64,000 bases of DNA from Symbiodinium microadriaticum (lineage: Eukaryota; Sar; Dinophyceae; Suessiales; Symbiodiniaceae): positions 377,127 through 441,126 of the forward strand of contig LSRX01000131.1 in assembly GCA_001939145.1 (NCBI GenBank), in the 5' to 3' direction. A model generated the notes under the pieces. The model did not search any database and was not told where the DNA came from. It saw only the letters and a list, made by a program, of their open reading frames with translations. Position numbers and translations under genes: made by a program. This document shows positions 33,392 through 43,099 of the stretch, in pieces; the first letter of the stretch is position 1, and each line of letters opens with the position of its first letter.

Positions 33392-36300
33392 CTACACCCG
33401 GGACTTTCTGATTGACTTGCGGTTTGGGAGATCTGGCCGAGGTGGCGCCAGGAAGGAACCGTACGGCCCAGTCACTGACGAGCGCCGCTTCTCAGACGGG
33501 GGCTCGGGCTGAAGATGCACTTCATCTGCAGAATGGGGTGTCCTTTCGATGTCTGGCTTTTGCTCACTGGCAGCAAGAGCCTGTTGCGCCGTCTTGTGGC
33601 TCTTGCGCACAGCCGCCACGGCTGCAAAGCCTGAGACTGCGTGCAGAAAGACCGCCACACCCCAAACAGCGCAGACGGCCAGGGGCTCGATAAGGCGGCT
33701 CAGCAAGGTGGCGAGGGCCATTCGCACATCTCCTCCATCCATGTACATCCAGGGCAGCACCGGCAGCAAGAGCAGCAGGAGCTCTCTCACCACGAGCTGT
33801 TGCTCCACGTATCCCGAGAGCTTCGTCAAGCTCTCTCCAGGGAGTTGAGCAAACAGGATGAAAGGCCCACATGGGCCAATGGAGAGGCTGCTATTCAGCG
33901 AAAGCTTGAGGTGCTTGGGCACAGTCTGACGAGCCAGCAAAGCTGACAGGAGCCAGAATGTTGCCACGCCGGCAAGGAGTTTCAAGACTGTAGCTCCGCC
34001 CAATGCAATCCCTGGAACGACCTTCTCAGAAATTTGTTTGCTGACTTGTTCAAAGCCGTCCAGCCACGCGGGAGATTTCAAGTGCGCATATATTTGGCGC
34101 GAGATCTCCTGCCAAGTCTGCGCATTCGAAGCCTTCTGCAAAAGCTCCTTCACGGACTGGAGGAAGAAGTCAAGACCTGCATCCGTCATAACAGCCAAGG
34201 GGTGCACCATAAGTCCTCCTGCCGCCATCAACGTCGCACTCGTGTAGAGCAACAAGTCGAAGATGATGTGAATGGCAACGACAAAGACATTGGACTTGGT
34301 GGTGAGGCTTCGCTCACGGGCCACCCGCTTCACGATGGGAACCGCTGCGTTGAGGAGCCTGCACGAAGCCGCGACCAACTCTGGCCACTTGCCAGGTCTC
34401 GTCTGGCGCACGGAGCGGTACTCCGAGAAGGCCGGGCACAGACTCCGGTCTTTGTCATACCCAATCGTCTTTCTGTCGAGTACCTTCTCGCGGGCCTTGT
34501 CAAACAGCATGCCGACAGTGCCCGACCAGTCGGAGGACACCTTCATCCCTCCAAGGACAGAGACAGCGTGGCCTTTCCAAAAGCTTCCCTTCTTCTCCTC
34601 CTTTCTCATGTTGCGTCCAATTTTCTGCAGTAGCTTCATGACGTCGGTCTGAATTTTCTTATCGCCGACAAGACGTGCTCGAAGCTGGTCTTGAAGCATG
34701 AAATTGGAGGCAAGGAGATTGCCGCTGCCTGGGAAGCCCATCTTTCCATCCTCAATCTTCACGTTGAGGTACGGAAGTAGGATATCTTCAGCACGTCCGT
34801 AAAGAGAACCCCTTGGGCCGACGGTGTGCACGCTCCATGTTGAAGCTTCACAGTTGCAGGACTTCCACATGCTCTTCTCTACATCAAGTATGGAGGATTC
34901 CCGCATAACCGCATAATAATCAATGGCTTCTCGCCGTGAATTTCCGGGTAAGTGTACTGTGAGCCCAGCACTCCGGCCAGGTTCAAATACGTATTTCCGT
35001 TCATCCACGGGCCTGGCCAGTTATGTGCATCTGACCAGTGGTGGCGACGTGCACGCGAATGAATCGGTCTGTTGAACATCTCCGCTCCTGCGACCGACAG
35101 CGAAGGCGAAGCTGCCATTTGACAACACGGAATCTCGACACTCTGGTGGACCTGCAAGAAGAACGTGACGATGGCCAAAGGAATGCTGCGCCAAACAACC
35201 TGCCGCAGTTGAAGCTCGTCCCATTCGGGGCAAGGTAGATAGGTAGGTTGCTCCGCCCAATGCAATCCCTGGAACGACCTTCTCAGAAATTTGTTTGCTG
35301 ACTTGTTCAAAGCCGTCCAGCCACGCGGGAGATTTCAAGTGCGCATATATTTGGCGCGAGATCTCCTGCCAAGTCTGCGCATTCGAAGCCTTCTGCAAAA
35401 GCTCCTTCACGGACTGGAGGAAGAAGTCAAGACCTGCATCCGTCATAACAGCCAAGGGGTGCACCATAAGTCCTCCTGCCGCCATCAACGTCGCACTCGT
35501 GTAGAGCAACAAGTCGAAGATGATGTGAATGGCAACGACAAAGACATTGGACTTGGTGGTGAGGCTTCGCTCACGGGCCACCCGCTTCACGATGGGAACC
35601 GCTGCGTTGAGGAGCCTGCACGAAGCCGCGACCAACTCTGGCCACTTGCCAGGTCTCGTCTGGCGCACGGAGCGGTACTCCGAGAAGGCCGGGCACAGAC
35701 TCCGGTCTTTGTCATACCCAATCGTCTTTCTGTCGAGTACCTTCTCGCGGGCCTTGTCAAACAGCATGCCGACAGTGCCCGACCAGTCGGAGGACACCTT
35801 CATCCCTCCAAGGACAGAGACAGCGTGGCCTTTCCAAAAGCTTCCCTTCTTCTCCTCCTTTCTCATGTTGCGTCCAATTTTCTGCAGTAGCTTCATGACG
35901 TCGGTCTGAATTTTCTTATCGCCGACAAGACGTGCTCGAAGCTGGTCTTGAAGCATGAAATTGGAGGCAAGGAGATTGCCGCTGCCTGGGAAGCCCATCT
36001 TTCCATCCTCAATCTTCACGTTGAGGTACGGAAGTAGGATATCTTCAGCACGTCCGTAAAGAGAACCCCTTGGGCCGACGGTGTGCACGCTCCATGTTGA
36101 AGCTTCACAGTTGCAGGACTTCCACATGCTCTTCTCTACATCAAGTATGGAGGATTCCCGCATAACCGCATAATAATCAATGGCTTCTCGCCGTGAATTT
36201 CCGGGTAAGTGTACTGTGAGCCCAGCACTCCGGCCAGGTTCAAATACGTATTTCCGTTCATCCACGGGCCTGGCCAGTTATGTGCATCTGACCAGTGGTG

Positions 36301-37019
36301 GCGACGTGCACGCGAATGAATCGGTCTGTTGAACATCTCCGCTCCTGCGACCGACAGCGAAGCTGCCATTTGACAACACGGAATCTCGACACTCTGGTGG
36401 ACCTGCAAGAAGAACGTGACGATGGCCAAAGGAATGCTGCGCCAAACAACCTGCCGCAGTTGAAGCTCGTCCCATTCGGGGCAAGGTAGGTTTCCCACAA
36501 TCTGTCGCGATCTGGTGCTCACAACATACATCGTGTCCAAGGCAGCAGCCACTGCCATGCGGGTCCTTGCGGCCTTCTTGTAGTGGAGAAAGCCCAAGAT
36601 GTTTGTGCGAACAGCCCTGTCAACAAGACGGCAAATGGCAAGGAGTGCTCTGCATAGTGCAAATACGCAATGCCGTCAGCTAGAACATGTTGCAGGTGAT
36701 GACCAAGTTCCAGCCACGTCTTCAGCCATGCCCACGCGAAAAGGACCATCCCTGCGAAGCGCACGGCAGTTCCCAGGTTAGGCTTCAATGGCTCCTGAAT
36801 CTGGACGGCTGCCATGAAGCAAACCGAAATCAAGCCTGAACTTAGAAGTAGACCTCGAGCCAACACACCAGCGTGAGGCCGCATGGCTTCAGGGAATGTG
36901 AGAGGCTCGGGCAGCAACTCAGACTCAGCACTCGAAAGTGAGGCAGAATGTTCGCTCCTCGACCCGTTTTCTTGTTGGACCCCGAAGATCTTGAAGAAGG
37001 AAGATGGCGATGAGAACAT
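33392..37019 (-). CDS. Multi-pass membrane protein gene, disrupted by a tandem duplication
   Basis: An ATG-like start near 37019 opens MFSSPSSFFKIFG and then hydrophobic segments (LARGLLLSSGLISVCFMAAV, FAGMVLFAWAWL, SLPFAVLLTGLFAQ). A frame change near 36600 leads into GFLHYKKAARTRMAVAAALD and WRSIPLAIVTFFLQVHQSVE. A further frame carries RKYVFEPGRSAGLTVHLPGN through VFVVAIHIIFDLLLYTSATL. Downstream copy only: ATVLKLLAGVATFWLLSALL, RELLLLLLPVLPWM and PLAVCAVWGVAVFLHAVSGF, ending in a charged, Ser/Pro-rich tail at 33392. The middle part is present twice (see repeats). Read straight through, the upstream copy runs into a stop at 35021, so either the gene is broken, the duplicated exons are alternatively spliced, or the assembly is wrong. 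About 7-9 membrane segments in all. No family recognised. Confidence 0.5.
33993..35238. repeat. Tandem duplication, downstream copy (1246 bases)
   Basis: Near-identical to 35250-36489. The only difference seen is six extra bases (ggcgaa) near 35104, adding two codons. The left edge starts 'gctccgcccaat' and the right edge ends 'caaggtag'. Confidence 0.95.
35250..36489. repeat. Tandem duplication, upstream copy (1240 bases)
   Basis: The second copy, 1257 bases away from the first (1251 past the six-base indel). The 11-base junction 35239-35249 (ataggtaggtt) repeats the GGTAGGTT that follows the outer edge at 36485-36492. Confidence 0.95.
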
Positions 37020-37379
37020 TGCAGGAAGACTGAGCGCATGGCCAAATGAAAGACACCGTCAAAAGATGATCAACGGAAAGCCTTAAAAGCTGGTTCTGCC
37101 TGTCAGAGCTATGAGAGAATGCCCCATCCACCGCAATAGGCGGAGACCTGTAAACCCTAGAATCGAGACTGTAGCAGGTCCAGCCCAACCTCCTGCAGGG
37201 GCCATTTGCAGCCTCTTCATTCTACTTCTGGGTCTGTCAATTTGACTCTGGCCCAGTTGCAGCTCTGAGCCGAGTCCAAACGATTGATGAGTCACTGCGA
37301 GTGGTGAGCAAATGCCAATTCATTGACTATCTGCTTCTCCTGTGGCCTGGAGATGTGAACAAGCTGGCTTCGTTGGCAA

Positions 37380-37958
37380 ATTCTTGGCATGAGTATGCAT
37401 GAGTCTTTACGCTTTGAGCTCTCAGGCGTTGGTGATGTTCAGTTCCTGGATGTCGCGCTCAGCATCATGCGTGACAGAACGATCCATTGGGAGTTGTACC
37501 ACAAGGAGCAGAACCTTTAACTGTACGTTCAGGAGCATAGCAACCTTCCCGGCAGTACTTTCAAGAGTTTGCAGATCGGTGGAGCTTTACGGTGTCAAAA
37601 GCGGAATCGTTTGAGAAACGATGCTTCGGCAAGTCTGACGTTTTTCAAACATCGCTTGAAGGATCGAGGCTTCAACACGAAGAAGTTTGACGACACCATC
37701 GCAAAGTGTCAGAACCGTACACGAAAACGCGATACCGTTGATAGGAAAGTCCATCTCAAAGTGCATTACGACAGAGATGTCTCCGCATTTTGGATTGCAA
37801 GCAAGCTTGGAAAATTCTCTGCCTCGTTGTTGAGGCATTGTATTCCAGATGTACAGGTTGGCACTTGTTGGACTGTTGGTCGGAACCTGTTCAGAAGTAG
37901 ATACCAGGCAACCTGGATGTTTTTTCAATCAAAGGCGTGGTTGAGGGAGGGACTGTAA
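37380..37958 (+). pseudogene. Penelope-like retroelement reverse transcriptase, C-terminal remnant
   Basis: A plus-strand frame from about 37380 reads GMSMHESLRFELSGVGDVQF, LDVALSIMRDRTIHWELYHK and EQNL, then an in-frame TAA (about 37519), then LYVQEHSNLPGSTFKSL, FKHRLKDRGFNTKKFDDTIA and finally TVGRNLFRSRYQATW before the stop at 37956. The order (FLDV block; YHK..NLY.Y......H..; RL..RG.....; then a late R.LF....) matches the thumb/C-terminal region of reverse transcriptases of the Penelope-like class. The stop codon and missing upstream RT motifs mark it as a dead 5'-truncated copy. No GIY-YIG endonuclease follows. It is the only well-supported plus-strand protein remnant in the window. Family call from motif memory, not a search. 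Confidence 0.6.
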
Positions 37959-38050
37959 GTTTTTTTGCCCTGCCAGCGTCATCCGATGTGCACGCGTCCT
38001 GTTCATTAGTTTGGCGGATGTGCGCACAAATCTTCGCAGCATTGACGGCT

Positions 38051-38090
38051 GTCAAGCCCTGACGAGTCCCCGAAGGGACGAAAGCTTGGC
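38051..38090 (+). ncRNA. Hammerhead-ribozyme-like core
   Basis: CTGACGAG (38059-38066), then a perfect four-pair hairpin TCCC-CGAA-GGGA (38067-38078), then CGAAA (38079-38083): the conserved hammerhead core with stem II. GTCAAGC (38051-38057) can pair with GCTTGGC (38084-38090) outside it. Hammerheads are known companions of Penelope-like elements, and this one lies 93 bases after the RT remnant on the same strand. I could not find a convincing NUH cleavage site with a proper third stem, so it may be decayed, inactive or a partial unit. Confidence 0.55.
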
Positions 38091-38099
38091 ACCTGCCAG

Positions 38100-38715
38100 A
38101 CAGCTGTCAAAAAGCTGTGAAGGGCCTTGAGCGACCTGTTAAGAAGCAGTCAAATACTGGCATTGCAAAGCAAGGAAGCGAAGAGAAAATCAATCTTGGC
38201 TGCACCAGGAAGCAAAGAGGAGCGAACCGACCCCGCAAAAAGCACAGCATTCACTGCTGCATACACTATGGCATTGTTTCGCCCTGCTGGCGCAACTGTG
38301 AAGTGCATAACTGCCTAACGTAGTGTAGGACTGATTGTCCTGATGCAGCATGCCGTCAAGAGAAACATACCCCATGTTGATCCAATGCCGCCAGGGGGCG
38401 CACTTGCCAGTATTATCCAGTATTTCCATCGCCGAGGGTCCCAGCCACCTTTTGCCTGATCACCCAAGTCTGCGTCCGCTGACACCAATACGGCAAAACA
38501 GTCTGCGCGGGCATATGCTTTGGAGCCTTCTTTTATCACCACCCGCTCTAGCGTTGCTTTTGCCATCCTTCCATAAACCGATCAGTCGTCTGGCAATCAG
38601 GACGACGGCACATCATGAATTACTATCGTGGCAAGCTTCCGGCCCTTCCACGCCTGCTTGATACTCCGGTCTGCACAGCTCGGTCATATGGTACACTCCG
38701 CTCAGCGTCGGGAAA
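38100..38715. other. No assigned gene
   Basis: Follows the retroelement remnant; 'cagctgtcaaaaagctg' right after the hammerhead-like core may be part of the element's 3' end. No protein recognised before the exchanger gene ends at 38718. Confidence 0.4.
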
Positions 38716-38717
38716 CT

Positions 38718-40352
38718 TCAATTGACCAGCGGAGGCCACCAGTGGAAGGTCTCTCCGCTAGTGATGACGAGGTAAGCCAGATACACCGAGACGAGGACTG
38801 GGCCGTAGGCATAGGAGAGCTTACAGAAAGGAGGAAGGAAAACAAAGAAGACCACCAACAGCAAGGTGCCACTCATCCAGAGCACGCCCTCGTCGATGCC
38901 TGCAACATTCTGGTCAATGGGCTTTCCACCATACTGGAATTGGAAGATGACCCAAGGCAGTGCCATGGCAAGGAAGACATTCTGCACATTCGACCCAAGA
39001 GCATTGGCAATCGCTGCTGCCGGCTTGTTCTGCTGTGCCATGAGCACAGACGCAACAGCGTTGGGAAACGAGGTGCCAATGGCACAAACTGTGATACCCA
39101 AAAAGCTGTTCGGCAGCGCTGGTATGTTGTAGTGGATCTGATTGGCAATCTCCAGCATGAAAAAGGAGAAGATCGCAAGCCAGAACATAGCCCCCACAAA
39201 GCACAAAGGCCACCGACCTTCTTTTCTGACATCTTTCACATCCACGGCGAAAAGCGTAAGCTTTAGCAAGCCATCGATGAGGAAGTGGGGGATAGCAAGG
39301 AGCTTGTCAAGAAGCGGATCCTTGGAGACCATTGTGTGGTACAGATGCTGCCAGGCGCCACGTATAGTTGCATCGTAGCCATGGACCCAGGGCCTGCAGA
39401 GCGAATACTCCTGGATATTGTTCAAGAGCTCCGTACGCTTTGCCGCATCTTCCACCGTCAGCCTTAGAGTGATGTGCTGCAGGTTGTGGATAAACTCCAG
39501 ATTGATAACGCCCATATCCATGAGAACCACCTCCTTCAAGTCTTTGTACTTCAACATTGGCCCTAGCAGTGCATCTCCACCGCCGGCAAATGTGAAGCCA
39601 AGGGAGCCACGGGCGTTGGCTTTCGGTTCTGGTTCTGCCGGGGGTTTATTTGGCTCCGCGTAGATCCCATGCTCTGTAGCATCGAGATTCCACTTTTCAG
39701 TGGCCCCCCCGTGGGCATCCACCATGCGACCATGCAGGATTTCTTCAACGTCAACCTCCACTCCATGCATCGTCCCTTTCTTTTTCGAAGGAGATTCCGA
39801 ACCCACCTCAGCCTTTTCCGGGCGTAAGGCCGGAATGCACTGAACGAAGTCGTCGGTAAAATACACACAAGCTACATAGACTCCAGCTGCAGCAAGCAGC
39901 ACCCATGCTTCGTAAGCCTCGATCTTGTGATCGAGCAGTGCCCAGTACAGCAAGACGATGGACAACGCGTAGAACATGCAGTCGCGAGCAAAAGGCACGC
40001 GCTCCAGAGCAAGAGGCAGGACTGGTGCTGCTGAGATTGTCAAACCGACGATGATAAGAAGATTGAAGATCTCCGACCCAACCACAACACCAATTCCGGC
40101 ATCCGAGCCTGTGTACAACGAGATGAGGTTGGTAAACATCTCCGGTCCATTGCACCCCAGAGCACAAATGGTAGCTCCAGCCACTGCTTCCTGGCCCCAG
40201 CGCTGCAACCACGTGTTGTCACTTCGTTTCATCTTGCCGACAAAGACATTGATTGCAGGTACGAAGTATGCATCACAAACATGATGCTGCGCAAAGAACA
40301 TAAAGGCGATCATGAGGAACCAAAGGCATCCCACAAGCATCGACGGAGCCAT
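38718..40352 (-). CDS. Na+/Ca2+ exchanger superfamily protein (CaCA family)
   Basis: Intronless, 544 codons, ATG at 40352. Two alpha repeats define the family. Alpha-1 (residues 57-104) has AGATICALGCNGPEMFTNLI and VGSEIFNLLIIVG, keeping the Glu (E71) that coordinates Ca2+. Alpha-2 (about 418-468) has LGITVCAIGTSFPNAVASVL and NALGSNVQNVFLAMALPW. Between them lies a loop of about 200 residues, with an acidic stretch (GVEVDVEEILHG). About ten membrane segments. Members exchange cytosolic Ca2+ for Na+, sometimes with K+. Two positions usually acidic in alpha-2 are Asn here: N431 (usual GTSxPD) and N458 (Asp in K+-dependent NCKX, Asn in NCX). N458 suggests K+-independence, while N431 is unusual. 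There is no clear cleavable signal peptide, and the protein starts directly in a hydrophobic segment. Intronless state among spliced neighbours is compatible with retroposition, though no spliced-leader relic was seen upstream. Confidence 0.9.
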   Translation of the reverse strand: MAPSMLVGCLWFLMIAFMFFAQHHVCDAYFVPAINVFVGKMKRSDNTWLQRWGQEAVAGATICALGCNGPEMFTNLISLYTGSDAGIGVVVGSEIFNLLIIVGLTISAAPVLPLALERVPFARDCMFYALSIVLLYWALLDHKIEAYEAWVLLAAAGVYVACVYFTDDFVQCIPALRPEKAEVGSESPSKKKGTMHGVEVDVEEILHGRMVDAHGGATEKWNLDATEHGIYAEPNKPPAEPEPKANARGSLGFTFAGGGDALLGPMLKYKDLKEVVLMDMGVINLEFIHNLQHITLRLTVEDAAKRTELLNNIQEYSLCRPWVHGYDATIRGAWQHLYHTMVSKDPLLDKLLAIPHFLIDGLLKLTLFAVDVKDVRKEGRWPLCFVGAMFWLAIFSFFMLEIANQIHYNIPALPNSFLGITVCAIGTSFPNAVASVLMAQQNKPAAAIANALGSNVQNVFLAMALPWVIFQFQYGGKPIDQNVAGIDEGVLWMSGTLLLVVFFVFLPPFCKLSYAYGPVLVSVYLAYLVITSGETFHWWPPLVN

Positions 40353-41124
40353 GCCTCCACGACACCTTCATTCAAACAGACCAGCAATAACGCACACTAT
40401 CCTGATTCTGCAGCTCTGCCGTTTGTGCAGTCAAGAAGCGTCTAGGACTGAAAGAGCCTACCCTCGTTTGGCCGCGTCTTGAGAATCAAAGGCCAGCTCC
40501 AGTCAGCCCCGTGATGAAGCAGGCAACATGGGCATGCACGCGAATTACAAGCAGAGCAGACCCGACAAGTCCGCACATCCTTCTCCGCTCCCAGTAAGCC
40601 CGGAACCTGGCCCTTCCCCGGACTGATCTTCCTCCGCCTGGCCATGGGTGCGGCAGTGTTGCCGTGAGGGACAGGATGGGGTGTTGAAGGATGATGTAGA
40701 CACACGTTTGCTGGAACATGGGTTGGGAAGGAGCGCTTGGCTTCCTTCCCTTTGGGACTTGGCCTGGCTTACTTTGTCATATTGTGTTTCATTGTCCATC
40801 GTCCAAGAGATGGGCAGACCGAAGCCTCTATCATTGCCATTGGTTCTCCCTACTGTGAATGCATCGCCTAATGTGCTGCACAAGGGGCCACTCGCATGGA
40901 TGGCAAAGGTGGTAATTGGTTGGCTCCGCTTCAGTGGGTAGCAGACGCAGACCGTCAAAACTTGAACACGAAGGCGAGCAAGGGTATTGGATGAAGGGAG
41001 ACTCGCAACAAGCGAAATTGAATGCAAACAGGATGCGCTTTTCGAACGAACGGCGATACTGCTGGCACCGCCTAGTGACGACAAATCGTATCACTGGCAA
41101 ACTTAGCAGCCATCATCGTCAGAT

Positions 41125-41172
41125 CATCATGGTCGTCATCATCATCATGATGATCATCATCATCATCATCAT
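41125..41172. repeat. (ATC)n microsatellite
   Basis: ATC/CAT trinucleotide run with one internal inversion (catcatgatgatcatc). Confidence 0.95.
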
Positions 41173-42414
41173 CGCAGCTGCCATCATCATATATCAGTGA
41201 CAGAACTCTAGACGGAGGACCAGAAGCGATGATGAATATGCTTGCAGCATATTGCAACGTACTACCATCCAACATTCCTTCATGTCACCAATGCCTGAAC
41301 ACACTTTGGGTCAAGCGATGTGCTCTATGACTCTACGCCTATCGTCATGACCTCAGGGCGCAACTTTCTGCTCCCTGATGGAAAACAGAGGAGACAGGAA
41401 GTACGCGTTGGAACGGAAGTCAGCCCAGAATTTCGGAGAGTGCCTCAAACGACCCCCAGTCCTCTGCCTTCAATTTTGTGGGGCTGAGTCGTAGAGTTTG
41501 ACAATCCACGACTTCGGCACTGTCGAGACAGGAACATGGAAGAGAACTCAAGACGTCAGCTGTTCTTTTCGGCTGTGGATTCAAGCCCGGAGACACAACC
41601 AGCCTCACAATATCTCACAATGGGAGTGGAGCGGTTGATGGGTTTTCGACTCTCACTCTCGCACAAGCCAGGCAAGGCTCCACATAGTTGATGGTTTGAG
41701 GAAGAATCCCGCCTTGTCCCAGACCAGGGCAGCTGATGCGTGCCCTCCTGGAACTGCGTCCTCACAAGAGCTCGTTGCCTGAATATGGCTTCTATGCTCT
41801 CACGTGCACAAGTTCTCTGTAACCAAAGATGACCAAAGACTGCTCAGTAGCCTCCTGCCGCAAGCAGAGGCGTGATGTTCTTCTCACGAGCCATTCTCAG
41901 AGGTCAGATCTTCGACCAGTGACTGAACTGACTCGCCTTTGCGTGGCCCGTGTGCACAAAGGCGTGGTGATGCCACCATGCCAGTGCGGATGTCATCCCT
42001 GCGTAGCATGTGGTTTTTGTGCAGAAGACGGTTTCCGGGCTCTGCAGGATCATGGACCCGCTTGGCGCTTGTTAGCTGTCCAATCCGGTACAGGCGGAGC
42101 TACACACCTGAGCTCCGTCTCTTCCGCTCAAACGGTAAGCTGGGCATTGCCGAACACAGCGATAGTGACTGGTCGGGTTCCACCAAAAGAGTGATTCTGT
42201 CCACCTGCCGTCTTCCCTCTCGCAGGAAATACTTCGCAGCACCACAAGATCAAGGACCACACGAGAGGTGGCGGAAGTATGCCAGGTGCAGAGCAAGGAG
42301 GCTTCGATGAGCAGACTGCAATCACGGATGTTGGTGAGACCTTCTGCGTGGGCTCCGGATGTCGTTGCTCAATCTGGGCAGTCTTGAGGAAGACCTCGCT
42401 ACGCAAGGTGGTCA

Positions 42415-42460
42415 TAGAGAGAGAGAGAGAGAGAGAGAGTGTGTGTGTGTGAGAGAGAGT
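42415..42460. repeat. Compound (GA)n(GT)n(GA)n microsatellite
   Basis: About 25 bases GA, 11 bases GT, then GA again. Confidence 0.95.
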
Positions 42461-43099
42461 ATAGGCGAGCAAACCAAAGAGTGCGCGTGAGCGCCAGCAA
42501 GCGAAGGAAGAGGCAGAGCGGAAGGGGTGTGAAGGTCCGTCGCTCTTCCCTGAAACTAGCTTGAAATCCTCCTGGAGACGATTATAAACAAGCTCCAACT
42601 CTCAATGGAGGACTGAGCCGCCCCGCTAATCCCAAAATCAATAGGAGTACTGTAAGCCACCGGTGTGCCGAGCGGCTACGCTCTCTGCGCTGGAATCTGG
42701 AAGCCCTCATCTAAATCGCCATGCCAACTCTCCCACACGGAGACAAGTAGACCGCATACCGTATACAGCATATACTCCAGGTCACGCTTGCTCCTGTGTG
42801 GTCTTGACACAGATCCCGTGTTCTTGCTTTTTTTGCTGAACTTGCTCGGTTGCTTGCATCATTGCGTGACTTTCAACCTGCTTGGTTGCCCCACGCTGCC
42901 TGCTCATCTTCCCAGCCCCAGGGAGCAGCCCCAGAGAGAAAGCAGCTGCGAAGTTAGACGGCTCAGCGCGTGCTGCTACAGCGTTCGGGAGGTTCGGTAA
43001 GTGGCTTGCTTGTCATACTTTTCTGCTGAAGCGACCATCCCTCCGACAATCAGCTCGTCGTCATCACTCCAAGCAGCAAGCGCGTCAAACTTTCTTGAC

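Noticed and set aside
34034..35890. Plus-strand 199-codon frames in the duplicated block
   Set aside because: Antisense shadows, duplicated simply because the DNA is; the minus frames carry the membrane-protein sense.
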